Source of the DNA: Lachnospiraceae bacterium C1.1
GTDB taxonomy: Bacteria > Bacillota > Clostridia > Lachnospirales > Lachnospiraceae
Reading direction: 5' to 3'
Assembly: GCA_030434875.1 (NCBI GenBank)
Contig: JAUISW010000001.1
Location: 2,243,501 to 2,307,500 of the forward strand
DNA: 64,000 nucleotides
Positions 27,450-36,254 of this stretch are shown here, in pieces. Both the position numbers and the translations under genes were made by a program. The notes beneath the pieces are model-generated. The model was not told where the DNA came from, did no database searches, and saw nothing but the letters and a program-made list of their open reading frames with translations. The first letter of the stretch is position 1; every line of letters starts with the position of its first letter.

Positions 27450-28343
27450 ATGAAAAAAGTAAGCTGCATTATAACTAGCTATAAAAGAGAAGGAAAAATT
27501 CTTAGGCGGGCTTTAAGGAGTGTTTTGGAGCAGACCTGGGAAAATATAGAGGTACTCGTCGTTGACGATAACCGTGGAAAGGGTTCGGAAGTCTACAGCG
27601 AGGAAATAATGAAGATCACCGATGAAGCAGGTGATAAGGTAAGATACCTTAAAAGTGAAGAGCCACGAGGTGCACAGGCTGCCAGAAATACCGGAATAAA
27701 GAATGCGACCGGAGAATATGTTGCATTTCTCGATGATGATGATGAGTGGATGCCTGAAAAGATCAAAAAGCAGGTAGAGCTTATGGAAAAGGAAACTGAT
27801 GCCGGGCTCTGCTATTGTGATGGTTTCAGAGTTAATGACAATACCAATCCGCCAACCGTCAAAAGACGTTTTAATATAGGATTCAAAACCCGTGTAAGCT
27901 ATAAGGACATGCTTTCTTCCGATGAGATCGGTTCTACTTCACAGGCAATGATAAGAAAAAAAGTCTTTGATGAAGTCGGAGGCTTCGATCTGAGCTTCCC
28001 GGCAAGACAGGACTATGAAATGTGGCTAAGAATAACTAAAAAATATCCTGCCGTGGGTATTAATGAACCTCTGTTTAAGTACCATGTCGGAGCCAACGGA
28101 CAGGTATCCAAAAACTGGAAAAAATGTATTGAAGGACATGAACTTTTATATAGAAAATACAAGGCTGATATAGATCATATTGAAAAAGCCAGATTCAACG
28201 TTGCTTTTTACCTGGCTCATTACTATAGAATGGACGGTCAAAATTTAAGAGCTCTTCTTCAATATGCAAAATCCTTCTTTATTTCTCCTGCAGGATTTTT
28301 CGAAAAAGGCAAAATTAAGATTGGACAGATGAAATCTAAATAA
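27450..28343 (+). CDS. Family 2 glycosyltransferase
   Basis: 297 residues with a GT-A fold. The N-terminal VSCIITSYKREGKILRRALR, EVLVVDDNRGKG, the RGAQAARNTGIKNATGEY segment and the metal-binding DDDDEW (about residue 97) mark a GT2 enzyme; the later FPARQDYEMWLRI motif carries the usual ED-like acidic pair. It probably adds a sugar to a lipid-linked oligosaccharide at the inner face of the membrane. There is no strong ribosome site (AAAAAGGGTCG before the ATG). It is the last gene of the glycan region and stands alone behind an unusual structured leader. Confidence 0.88.
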   Translation: MKKVSCIITSYKREGKILRRALRSVLEQTWENIEVLVVDDNRGKGSEVYSEEIMKITDEAGDKVRYLKSEEPRGAQAARNTGIKNATGEYVAFLDDDDEWMPEKIKKQVELMEKETDAGLCYCDGFRVNDNTNPPTVKRRFNIGFKTRVSYKDMLSSDEIGSTSQAMIRKKVFDEVGGFDLSFPARQDYEMWLRITKKYPAVGINEPLFKYHVGANGQVSKNWKKCIEGHELLYRKYKADIDHIEKARFNVAFYLAHYYRMDGQNLRALLQYAKSFFISPAGFFEKGKIKIGQMKSK

Positions 28344-28373
28344 TGGCTATTTTTGACGTTCACTATAAATTTA

Positions 28374-28401
28374 AATGCACGGCTTTCGCCGTGCATTTTC
28401 T
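28374..28401 (+). terminator. Intrinsic terminator after the GT2 gene
   Basis: AATGCACGGC/GCCGTGCATT with a TTTC loop followed by TTCTTTACTT. It separates the GT2 gene from a convergent gene. Confidence 0.8.
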
Positions 28402-28407
28402 TTACTT

Positions 28408-28436
28408 GTAACTGTTCATGGTACCTGAACAGTTAC
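28408..28436. repeat. 29-bp palindrome, solo copy of the element end found at 37963
   Basis: GTAACTGTTCA and TGAACAGTTAC flank a short TGGTACC centre. The same palindrome, with one central difference, forms the left end of the miniature element at 37963. It sits immediately 3' of the convergent gene that ends at 28439. Confidence 0.7.
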
Positions 28437-28438
28437 CT

Positions 28439-29221
28439 TTACTTTATCTCTTCAAGTTTTATAAATTCAACAGGCTTATCAGATGCGAAATCCTCTATAT
28501 TTGAAAGTCTCTGCCTGTAATCCTCCTCGGTAAGGGCTTCCCAGCTGCTTCCACTATCATAGGATACAGACCATTTATCCCCGCTGCTTTCCGTTTCATT
28601 TGATTTTAAAGCATATTGGAAGAACAGTTCATCGGAATTAGGCAGCAGGTCATGCGTCCTTATCACGTTCCCTCCATCACTGTCTGACGTATATTCCGCA
28701 AGTGTTGACCCATATACCTTGAAATAATCTTCCGGATTGCCCGAGATCACGTGTGCCGCTTTTCCATCTATGGCGGCAAAAACATCATAGATTTCCTTAG
28801 TTTCCACATCACCTATGACCATTTCATCCACGCCGTCAAGATTAAAGTCTGTATAGCAGAACCCCATTGTCTCCAGAGGGTCTTTAACATCATAATATAC
28901 AGGACTGAGATTTTCTGCCTCAAGCTCATCTGCACTCTTGGCATTCTCTATCTTATCTGCTATCTCTTTAACCAGATCACCATAAATATCCTCGCCCCTT
29001 GTTCCGGCTCCATCTTCATAGCTCCCGCCATCAGCCGATGTGATCGAAGACGCTATCTCTCTCGCATTTTCATAGAGTCCACCATAGGTTTCCGGCATAT
29101 CCTTATTATTTACATAATCCCACTGTACATCTGACGGGTAAGATAACAGAATATGATAAAGCTTTCCGTCGCTTTCCGTGAGTTCACCTATCTTTGTTCT
29201 CATTCCCCCTTGATCTTTCAA
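28439..29221 (-). CDS. Hypothetical protein with a DxNxDG-type calcium-loop motif, possibly 5'-truncated
   Basis: 260 residues, acidic, with no signal peptide or membrane segment. The one recognisable motif is TDFNLDGVDEMVIGD, a DxNxDG loop of the dockerin/FG-GAP type often seen in extracellular Clostridia proteins. The start is doubtful: the frame opens with TTG right after in-frame stops, and the later ATG has its ribosome site almost touching it. Relatives of such proteins usually carry a lipoprotein or secretion signal, so I suspect loss of the true N-terminus. It follows the acetolactate decarboxylase gene by 6 nt. Function unknown. Confidence 0.5.
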   Translation of the reverse strand: MKDQGGMRTKIGELTESDGKLYHILLSYPSDVQWDYVNNKDMPETYGGLYENAREIASSITSADGGSYEDGAGTRGEDIYGDLVKEIADKIENAKSADELEAENLSPVYYDVKDPLETMGFCYTDFNLDGVDEMVIGDVETKEIYDVFAAIDGKAAHVISGNPEDYFKVYGSTLAEYTSDSDGGNVIRTHDLLPNSDELFFQYALKSNETESSGDKWSVSYDSGSSWEALTEEDYRQRLSNIEDFASDKPVEFIKLEEIK

Positions 29222-29227
29222 ACTTCA

Positions 29228-29965
29228 TTAACCTTTGCCCTGCTCTACGCTTTTGATGTCATCCTGTGATGCACCCTTCAGTGCATAAGTATCAAACGCC
29301 GGCGTATCCGGTATCTTCACCTCCACACTTGTAATCCTGCAAAAAGCAGCATCAGCTTTCATAAGGCTCATATCAAATACATGACCGCCGCATTTTTTAT
29401 CTTCCGAAAGGAAATGCAGGTGCCATCCCGAAGCGTTTATCCCGTCCATATAGTCGGGAAAATACACGCAGACAAGAATGCCCCTGATATTTTCAAAAAT
29501 AAATGCCTTCTGTGTCACGCTCAGCGCATCCTTCAGAGTCACATGATGCGCTTTCGTTCCGGACTCCGACCTTGCATCTATCTTGGAAAACTCGCCCTCG
29601 ATCCGAACCGCATACATGGAATTCAGTCCGAAATCCTCCTCGATCTTCAACGTCAGCCATTCCTTCAGTTGGCTGATCGTATCTGTTTTCTCCAATATTT
29701 CCTGTCTCTGCGGCTGAAAACGGCAGACTGCAGCAAACGGGACACCCCTTTCATTCTCAGCAGGAACCACCTCCCCATTATTTTGGGCACGGTAACATTT
29801 TCCATCTAATACGATCATTTCACCATCAACATCCTCAAATGTTCCAAGCCCCATATCCCCCTGGGTAAGCAGTTCTTCCACAGTTATCACGGATTTTGAA
29901 AATCCAAGCGATAAAGCCTGCAAGGTTGATACCTGATAAAATTTCCCATCGTTATGATTCATCAT
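29228..29965 (-). CDS. alsD: Alpha-acetolactate decarboxylase
   Basis: 245 residues. The family hallmarks are present: GDMGLGTFEDVDGEMIVLDG at the N-terminal domain and GWHLHFLSEDKKCGGHVFD, whose His residues are the zinc ligands, in the C-terminal domain. The enzyme converts alpha-acetolactate to acetoin, diverting pyruvate from branched-chain amino acid synthesis and neutralising acid. The ribosome site is AAAGGCGG 5 nt before ATG. No alsS is in the window; the downstream neighbour is a doubtful hypothetical gene. Confidence 0.93.
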   Translation of the reverse strand: MMNHNDGKFYQVSTLQALSLGFSKSVITVEELLTQGDMGLGTFEDVDGEMIVLDGKCYRAQNNGEVVPAENERGVPFAAVCRFQPQRQEILEKTDTISQLKEWLTLKIEEDFGLNSMYAVRIEGEFSKIDARSESGTKAHHVTLKDALSVTQKAFIFENIRGILVCVYFPDYMDGINASGWHLHFLSEDKKCGGHVFDMSLMKADAAFCRITSVEVKIPDTPAFDTYALKGASQDDIKSVEQGKG

Positions 29966-30189
29966 AGTTACCGCCTTTACTCTGAAAATGTTTACATTTG
30001 ATACCGGATATGCATATGAAGTCTGTTATAAAAAAATTATAGCAATTTTAATCAGCCGCTTCAACATCATAAACTGCCCTCAATCATAACTTGCTTTTGC
30101 AAAAAAACATTTTTTCCTTTTCAATTAATGTATAATTACTCCAAAAGTGTTTCTTATGGATGCACGAAAATTATAGGGAGGATACTGAT

Positions 30190-31452
30190 ATGTCCGGATA
30201 TGATTTTGATTCGTATACACTTTATGAAATAAAAAAACGCAACGTATATTCTGTAAAAATCAGGGTAATCCTGAAAGAAAAAATCAATGGTGACATTCTC
30301 AGAAAATCTGCTGAAAGGGCATTCAAACGATTCCCATATTATTGCCGGACTGTCAGTGTGAATGATGAAGGAGCCTATATACTTGAGCCATGTGACAAGC
30401 CGATCACAGTTACTGAAGGCAACACTGTAGTCCGGCTTGGAACTGAGGAAACAAACGGGCTGCTTTTTGCCATAACTTATGAAGGTGATGATATTTATTT
30501 TAATTTTGCCCATAATTTCTGCGGCGGATGTGGTTCAATGAGGTGGATAAAATCCACTCTATGGTGCTATTTAACGGATTTGGGTTACAATATTGATAAG
30601 ACAGGCATCATGACCCCTGATATGCCAGTAACTCCTGAAGAACAGACAGAACCTGATATTGATTCTTTATCAGCAGAGGAGCCATTGGGGAAATTAAATT
30701 TTTCAAAAGACACATTTACTATGATAGATGACTATATGGCATTTATGAAAGATCCCAACAGGATCAACGGATATTTTACCATAACCATTCCCAAAAAGGC
30801 TCTGATGAAATATGCACATGATAATGATGGAAGCCCTAACTCCATCATTGCCGCTGCACTGTTCAAAATGTGTGTGAAAGTTTTTCCAGATAAAAGTAAA
30901 TTTACAGTCGGAATAGCCAACAATTACCGTAACGATGTCGGTTGTCCGGAAACCTACCGGGACATGGTCAGACAGATGTATGTACAGTACGATATCGGCA
31001 TGAAAGACTGGTCCATCGAAAAACTGTCCACAGTTACAAGAAGCCGTATGTATCTCCAGATGCAGCCTGAATACAGTTGGAAGACGTGCAGAGAAGTTGA
31101 AGAATTCAGAAAGCAGATAGATGCCAGACCGGATCTTGAAAGCAAAGTCAACTATGCCGTAGACAATAGTCCTACCACCCACGGAATTCCATCCACTTTT
31201 CATATAAGCTATGTCGGAAAGGTTGAATGGGGAGCATTGGGAGCTTTTATCAGGGCTGTTTATTCGCTGACATTCGGGCATCTGCTGTTAGAAATAAATG
31301 CAACTGACGAGAATTTCTGTATAAACTTTCAGACGGTACGCAAGGATGATAAATATTTAAAAGAATTTCTACAGGTTCTCGATGAAGAAGGCATAAGCTA
31401 TTCTGCCGGAGGATATGGAGACAGGAAACTTCCCGAAATAATATTGCCATAA
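30190..31452 (+). CDS. CAT/condensation-fold acyltransferase-like protein
   Basis: 420 residues. The layout resembles the chloramphenicol acetyltransferase / condensation-domain / alcohol acetyltransferase superfamily: an N-terminal strand-helix module (KIRVILKEKINGDILRKSAERAF), then YFNFAHNFCGGCGSMRW where an HHxxxDG motif would be expected, and a C-terminal half with TVGIANNYRND and HISYVGKVEWG. The motif is degenerate: the second His is replaced by Asn and the Asp by Cys, though one His remains. ATG 30190 has AGGGAGG 8 nt upstream; ten extra upstream codons are unsupported. Function is uncertain; it could be a lipid or peptide acyltransferase. Confidence 0.6.
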   Translation: MSGYDFDSYTLYEIKKRNVYSVKIRVILKEKINGDILRKSAERAFKRFPYYCRTVSVNDEGAYILEPCDKPITVTEGNTVVRLGTEETNGLLFAITYEGDDIYFNFAHNFCGGCGSMRWIKSTLWCYLTDLGYNIDKTGIMTPDMPVTPEEQTEPDIDSLSAEEPLGKLNFSKDTFTMIDDYMAFMKDPNRINGYFTITIPKKALMKYAHDNDGSPNSIIAAALFKMCVKVFPDKSKFTVGIANNYRNDVGCPETYRDMVRQMYVQYDIGMKDWSIEKLSTVTRSRMYLQMQPEYSWKTCREVEEFRKQIDARPDLESKVNYAVDNSPTTHGIPSTFHISYVGKVEWGALGAFIRAVYSLTFGHLLLEINATDENFCINFQTVRKDDKYLKEFLQVLDEEGISYSAGGYGDRKLPEIILP

Positions 31453-31497
31453 TTTCCCATATCTATATAGGTCTGCGCTGAAACCGCCATTGTTTAA

Positions 31498-31578
31498 TCC
31501 TGCAGCAATGCATCGTTCATAATCACAAAAGCTGACTGCAGTAATGGACTCATTGAATTTCTGCATAAAATTGTATGA
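31498..31578 (+). pseudogene. Remnant of a YcxB-like gene 3' end
   Basis: In frame 31516-31578 this reads FIITKADCSNGLIEFLHKIV-stop, closely matching the last 21 codons of the gene at 39179-39643 (FIVRKADCSRELIDFLHKIA). The similarity extends 3' of the stop into the non-coding GATAAAACGTATGTA sequence. Upstream the frame is broken at once. It is therefore a decayed second copy. The rest of the 249-base gap (31453-31701) shows nothing else supportable, apart from a GTAACTATTCAGCAG half-end at 31626 resembling the 37963 element. Confidence 0.75.
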
Positions 31579-31701
31579 GTTCTTTACTGCAGCGCAACAT
31601 TCTGATAAAACGTATGTAAACTTTTGTAACTATTCAGCAGCCAATGTCAGTAAAGTTAAGATCTGTTAGTCTGCTCCGTACCGGGAAATCATGCAACTGC
31701 A

Positions 31702-32736
31702 TTATTTCATATATATTCTCTCTGCGTTTTTATAAAGGATCATCTGCGCATCATCCTCACTTATTCCGCAGTTTCTGACAAAATCAGCCCCACTTGTCAT
31801 CCACTCTTCTTTAACCGGATAGGATGAGCCATAGATAATCTTATCTACTCCAAGTATACTCACTGCGGTTTTTATCAGTTCTTTTCCCCAGGGCTGTGAG
31901 TGTGACATTTCAAAATATATATTATTATCCAGCCATTTTCTTATATTTTCTGTCCCTGTAGTTTCAAACCTTCCTCCTCCGCTGCCGTGAGGCATCAGCA
32001 TCTCCTTAAAGGCAAAATACCCTCCTCCAAGCATGGAATGGATAAACCTGAGGTTGGGGAGTTCCTCAAACATTCCTGAAAAAAGCTCCCGCCCTATAGC
32101 CGTTATCTGATCCTGGCATCTGCCGAAGGAACGTCTCAGATTGTTATAATCAGCTATGCTCGAATAATCCACCGGTAAAGGTGTATGGTGTACATAGACT
32201 GGAATTTCCATATCATTGACCTTCCTTAGGAAGTCTCTGAATATCTCATCGTCAAGATATCTCGTTCCATAATGTGCCGAGAGCTGGATTCCTTTAAGCC
32301 CAAGCTTATTTATTGACCTTTCCAGCTCTTCGAGACAACCATCATCCGCAAAAGGAGGTACTGCCGCGAGTGCTTCCATCCTGCCACCTGATGCCGCTGC
32401 ATGCTTTGCTGCGGCATCATTATAAAATCTGCATAGTTCAAGGCTCATCCACTCCTGACATCCAGGAAGTTTCATGAGCGCCCTGTCTATTCCTCCTTTG
32501 TCCATATCCGAAATCTGTTTTTCAAAAGTATAATCCGACTCGAAATAATTGAGGTTATCGCAGCCAAATGGCTTCTCTATCTTTATCGCCCTGTCACCCT
32601 TATCATTTTTATAAGCAACGGCTCTCACCCCGTATTCTCTGGGAACAGACCTTATAAATTCGTCTCTGATCGTCTTATCAGAAAACAGTTCCTGTGGGAG
32701 CCAGTAAACATTCGCATCTATTGTTTTTCTCTTCAT
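31702..32736 (-). CDS. Amidohydrolase-2 family protein with altered metal site
   Basis: 344 residues with the TIM-barrel layout of PF04909-type amidohydrolases: KRKTIDANVYWLP at the N-terminus, GIQLSAHYGTRYLDDEIF, PVYVHHTPL in the middle, LRFIHSMLGGGYFAF and a C-terminal IIYGSSYPVKEEW. In active relatives the N-terminus has a DxHxH pair and the C-terminus GSDYP; here both His of the first motif and the Asp of the second are replaced. One or two central His remain. The enzyme may be a non-metal hydrolase/decarboxylase or inactive. It follows a Sel1-repeat gene by 8 nt in one transcript. Confidence 0.78.
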   Translation of the reverse strand: MKRKTIDANVYWLPQELFSDKTIRDEFIRSVPREYGVRAVAYKNDKGDRAIKIEKPFGCDNLNYFESDYTFEKQISDMDKGGIDRALMKLPGCQEWMSLELCRFYNDAAAKHAAASGGRMEALAAVPPFADDGCLEELERSINKLGLKGIQLSAHYGTRYLDDEIFRDFLRKVNDMEIPVYVHHTPLPVDYSSIADYNNLRRSFGRCQDQITAIGRELFSGMFEELPNLRFIHSMLGGGYFAFKEMLMPHGSGGGRFETTGTENIRKWLDNNIYFEMSHSQPWGKELIKTAVSILGVDKIIYGSSYPVKEEWMTSGADFVRNCGISEDDAQMILYKNAERIYMK

Positions 32737-32744
32737 TTATTATA

Positions 32745-33263
32745 TTACCCCAAAAGTCTTTCCAAGGCTTTTATTGCAGGTTCGGAAATCCTGTCTCCTC
32801 TCGCTGCGGATTTCTTATAGTACTCTATAGCCTTCTCAATGTCCTTTCGGACACCCGTTCCTTTTTCGTAAGCTTCACCCAGATAATAAAGACTCGTTAT
32901 ATCGCCCTTCTCTGCACCTATCCTGAAATATTCAAAAGCTTTTTCAACATCTTTTTTATTTCTGTAATAAATCCCCAGATGTCTGGGGGCTTTCATATCG
33001 CCCCCATCCATTGCTTTCAAAAAATATTTCATTGCCCTGTCTTCATTTCTTTCAACAAAATACCCATTCATATAGAGGATTCCAAGGTTTGTATATGCCC
33101 TTATGTATCCGGCTTTTGCCGCTCTCTCCGAAAGTTCAAAAGCCTTTTCATAATTTATCTCAAGTCCTTTATTGCCATAAAGACAGCACTCTCCTAAAAT
33201 CCCCATCGATTCGGAATCGCCCCTTTTTACTCCCTCAAGCAGATCCTCAACGCTGTGAGACAT
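32745..33263 (-). CDS. Sel1-repeat (tetratricopeptide-like) protein
   Basis: 172 residues made almost wholly of about four Sel1-like repeats of 36 residues. Each has the A-x-x-x-G-x-x-x-A helix signature (AAKAGYIRAYTNLGILYMNG; AMDGGDMKAPRHLGIYYRN; GAEKGDITSLYYLGEAYEKG). There is no signal peptide, so a cytoplasmic adaptor role is likely. AGGAGGT lies before the ATG. It is the first gene of a two-gene unit with the amidohydrolase-like gene. Confidence 0.85.
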   Translation of the reverse strand: MSHSVEDLLEGVKRGDSESMGILGECCLYGNKGLEINYEKAFELSERAAKAGYIRAYTNLGILYMNGYFVERNEDRAMKYFLKAMDGGDMKAPRHLGIYYRNKKDVEKAFEYFRIGAEKGDITSLYYLGEAYEKGTGVRKDIEKAIEYYKKSAARGDRISEPAIKALERLLG

Positions 33264-33388
33264 AATTTACCTCCTCTAATAGCACCTGTTATTATCTGAT
33301 TAACACTGTCGGATGCCGCATCTGTATGTCACATGCTGACGCATGTTCCGACAGCTGCTGGCTCCTCATATAAACACATATTTAAAGC

Positions 33389-33550
33389 TTAGGAACTGTT
33401 CATAAATAAATTGAACAATTTGCGCAGAGAAAATTTTCATATGCAAGGAAGAAAACGTAGACGTAGCGAGCTACGGCGAGGCTTTCTGACGAAGCATATG
33501 GAAACTTTTCTCAAGTCAAATGTTCAAGTTATTTTGTAACAGTTCCTTAG
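33389..33550. repeat. Palindromic miniature element (about 160 bp)
   Basis: The gap between the Sel1 gene and the PTS gene is mostly occupied by a long imperfect palindrome. It begins TTAGGAACTGTTCA and ends TGTAACAGTTCCTTAG; inner arms include TTGAACAATTTG/CAAATGTTCAA, GAAAATTTTCATATGC/GCATATGGAAACTTTTC and a GTAGCGAGCTAC centre. No coding frame is present. This fits a MITE or repetitive extragenic palindrome that can fold into one long hairpin. No clear target duplication was seen. Confidence 0.7.
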
Positions 33551-33553
33551 GAT

Positions 33554-34996
33554 TCAGTCCTTTTTTGCCCCGAAAAATAATGCTGTACAAAGGCCTGTAA
33601 GAAAAGCGACTGCCGCACCGACCATCAGTCCTATAAAACCTCCGTCAACTCCTGCCGGATTTATGAAACAGGGTGTTCCGAAAATTCCGCTTGCTCCGAA
33701 AGCCCAAAGCTTTGACCCTGCAAAACCGGCAATTGCCCCTCCTATTCCTGCCGAAAGAAAGCATGAAAGCATTACTTTTTTTCTGGGAATGAGCACACCA
33801 TAAAGTGAAGGTTCATTTACTCCGAAAAATGCAGATATGAGTGCCGGGATTTCTATGCTTCTCTCTTCCGCTTTCTTTTCCCTGATGATTATTCCAAGCA
33901 CTGACCCCATCGTTGCAATGGATCCTGAATAGATAAGGGGATTAATTACATCATATCCATACTGTGCAATATTGATGGCAAAAAATGGTATCACTGCCCA
34001 ATGAAGTCCGAACATTACAAGCACGCTCCAGAGTGAACCGATGGCAAGTCCTGCAATGCCCTCATTTATACCTACAAGGAATATCACTGCCTGACTAAGA
34101 AGATTCTGAACAAACATTGCAACAGGTCCGAATATCAGAAGTCCCAGAACACTTCCAAGGGAAGTCGTCACAAGTGGAACCGCAAATGACTGTATGACTG
34201 ACGGGCATATTTTCTTTATCCATTTGTAGATATAGCTGGATATCCACGTTATCAGAATTATCGGAATAACAGATGTTGAATAATCACGAAGTATTACCGG
34301 AATTCCCAGAAAACTCAGCTGTACATCTGCTGCAAACGCCGTTCCTTCAAAAAGTGTGAACAGTGGTGTTCCTCCCGCTGCCGCCGTTATCGCAGGATAA
34401 ACCAAAACTCCTCCCAATACCATTCCATAGGTTTCTTTCAGACCGAATTTTTTTGCAGCACTCCATCCGAGAATTACAGGAAAGAAATAAAATACCGAAT
34501 CCCCAACAGCATTCAATATTATATAAGCTCCACTCTCACTGGTGAGAATGCCTGTAAGCTGCAGAAGTACAAGTACTGCCTTTACCATACCTCCTGCACA
34601 GAGCAAACCCAGTACCGGCGAGAATATTCCGCTCACCAGTCCTAAAAATCGTGAAAGCAGGTCATTGCTCTTCTTTCTTTTTTCTGCTGCCTTTACAAGC
34701 GCATCCTCCTCTTCTTCAGCAATGACGCCTTCTTTGAAATTTCCCTCTTTCATTACAGCGTCAAAGACCTTATTAACCTCGTTTCCAACGACTATCTGGT
34801 ACTGTCCACCCTGCTTGATCAGTGTCATCACGCCTTTAAGGCTTTTTATTTTTTCATCATCTGCCTTTGTCTCATCCTTTAAAACGAATCTTACCCTGGT
34901 AACGCAATGCATTACGGATATGACATTCCCTTCTCCGCCGATATTTGCAATTATTGCTTTTGCAAGCTCTTCATAGTTTACAGATTCTTTAGCCAT
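33554..34996 (-). CDS. PTS EIIBC component, glucose/beta-glucoside-type family
   Basis: 480 residues. The EIIB domain (about 1-90) has the phosphorylated Cys31 in VMHCVTRVRF and LKGVMTLIKQGGQYQIVVG. The EIIC domain (about 110-475) has some ten membrane segments with SGIFSPVLGLLCAGGMVKAV and the sugar-site motif FFGVNEPSLYGVLIPRKK. The C-terminal EIIA domain of BglF-type proteins is missing, so EIIA must come from elsewhere. The start overlaps the 3' end of the hydrolase gene by 8 nt and a PRD regulator is upstream, so it is probably an inducible uptake system. Sugar specificity is not readable. Confidence 0.92.
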   Translation of the reverse strand: MAKESVNYEELAKAIIANIGGEGNVISVMHCVTRVRFVLKDETKADDEKIKSLKGVMTLIKQGGQYQIVVGNEVNKVFDAVMKEGNFKEGVIAEEEEDALVKAAEKRKKSNDLLSRFLGLVSGIFSPVLGLLCAGGMVKAVLVLLQLTGILTSESGAYIILNAVGDSVFYFFPVILGWSAAKKFGLKETYGMVLGGVLVYPAITAAAGGTPLFTLFEGTAFAADVQLSFLGIPVILRDYSTSVIPIILITWISSYIYKWIKKICPSVIQSFAVPLVTTSLGSVLGLLIFGPVAMFVQNLLSQAVIFLVGINEGIAGLAIGSLWSVLVMFGLHWAVIPFFAINIAQYGYDVINPLIYSGSIATMGSVLGIIIREKKAEERSIEIPALISAFFGVNEPSLYGVLIPRKKVMLSCFLSAGIGGAIAGFAGSKLWAFGASGIFGTPCFINPAGVDGGFIGLMVGAAVAFLTGLCTALFFGAKKD

Positions 34997-36248
34997 TTGT
35001 ACCCTCCTGATTCAAATCCAATAACCTGTTTGCTTCTTTGAATTTGTCGATTATCTTTTCACTTTCCCCCGGCGGAACAGGATTTCCTATGGTTTCAAAA
35101 GAAATCCCGTAATCCTCTTTTTTTAAAAAATAATGATGAAATCCGTTTGCATATCCCGCTATTATAACCTTCTTCTCCGTTGCACTCCTGAGTTCTTCTC
35201 CGAAAGCCGAGGCCAGTTCTCCCGGAAATACGTCAAACCTCAGATTACCTATATCAATTACCTCAAATGTTATATTCAGTTTAAATGCCGGTTTTTTCAG
35301 CTCCGCTTCGCACTTCTCTATAAGGTGGGACTGAGGCATGTCGCCACACGTTTTAGTTTCACCTTTCCTGATTTTTTCGAGACTTTTCCTCAAATGCTCA
35401 TGATATTTGCTTACATCCGGAGCTATCTCATGTGAAAGGCTTATTTTCCTTATTTTCCCAAGTTCTATCTCTTCATCGGTTCTGATCTCTGCAATCAGGG
35501 CACTAAGCCCGTCAGTCTCTCTCTCAAGCTCATCAAAACCCTTTCCTTTTCTGTCAAAGCGATTACTTGAATCACCTGCAGCACCGTTTATCATCACAGG
35601 ATAGAATCCCCATTTTTCTCCGAGTTTTCTATCCACGTTCCCTGCAAGATCTCCGGTAAGGTACATATTTGAAGCACCCATTGCAGTTGAATGTACCGCC
35701 CAGTTAACTATTGCCGCGAAAGCATTTCCCGTTTCGTCAAAAAATTTCACTACCTGAACCTTATTATCTGACAGTTCTCCTTCATGATTCCGGTTTGAAT
35801 AGTATCCCTTTACCAGCTCTGATCCATATCTTGCCGACGCTATCCTCTTATTTCCTTCTGCTTCCCTGTAAGCCCTTACTACGCTATCCATGAGAAATTC
35901 GTCATATTGGGGATTATACTGTCCAAATTCCCAGTTTCTGTGAAAATCCCTGACCGAACTGTGATCGTGCATTACCCCCAAAATGATGTTATCCCTGTCT
36001 ATTCCGAAATTATCCGAAAGTCTGGTCTTTATATCCATCGCCGTTTCATCCGGAAGCTCCAGCAGATCCGCCGTCCAGAGAAACAGCTTATCCTCTCCGT
36101 TATCAAAAAGCAGGGCATTCGCAAATATGTGGTCGTGTATTCCCTTCGCCGGTTCATTTCTCAATGGTGTCTTATACCCCAGCAGGTAGAATCTGTCTGA
36201 CTCATTAGGACTTATGTCGATTCTTGAATGACCGATTTTTATTACCAT
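34989..36248 (-). CDS. Neutral/alkaline ceramidase-like metallohydrolase
   Basis: 419 residues resembling the N-terminal domain of neutral/alkaline non-lysosomal ceramidases: IGHSRIDISPNESDRFYLLGY, HDHIFANALLF, the MHDHSSVRDFH metal-binding His pair, IVNWAVHSTAMGASNMYLTGDLAG and MINGAAGDSSNR. No signal peptide is visible, so it is likely cytoplasmic and probably not a true ceramidase. Coupling to a PTS transporter suggests it acts on an imported glycoside or its amide. The ATG at 36248 has AAAGG 7 nt upstream; that ribosome site lies within a 15-bp inverted repeat. Confidence 0.78.
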   Translation of the reverse strand: MVIKIGHSRIDISPNESDRFYLLGYKTPLRNEPAKGIHDHIFANALLFDNGEDKLFLWTADLLELPDETAMDIKTRLSDNFGIDRDNIILGVMHDHSSVRDFHRNWEFGQYNPQYDEFLMDSVVRAYREAEGNKRIASARYGSELVKGYYSNRNHEGELSDNKVQVVKFFDETGNAFAAIVNWAVHSTAMGASNMYLTGDLAGNVDRKLGEKWGFYPVMINGAAGDSSNRFDRKGKGFDELERETDGLSALIAEIRTDEEIELGKIRKISLSHEIAPDVSKYHEHLRKSLEKIRKGETKTCGDMPQSHLIEKCEAELKKPAFKLNITFEVIDIGNLRFDVFPGELASAFGEELRSATEKKVIIAGYANGFHHYFLKKEDYGISFETIGNPVPPGESEKIIDKFKEANRLLDLNQEGTNG

Positions 36249-36254
36249 AAAAAC

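Noticed and set aside
30703-31281. 192-codon minus-strand frame antisense to the CAT-fold gene
   Set aside because: The plus-strand gene has a strong ribosome site and coherent fold features; the antisense frame does not.
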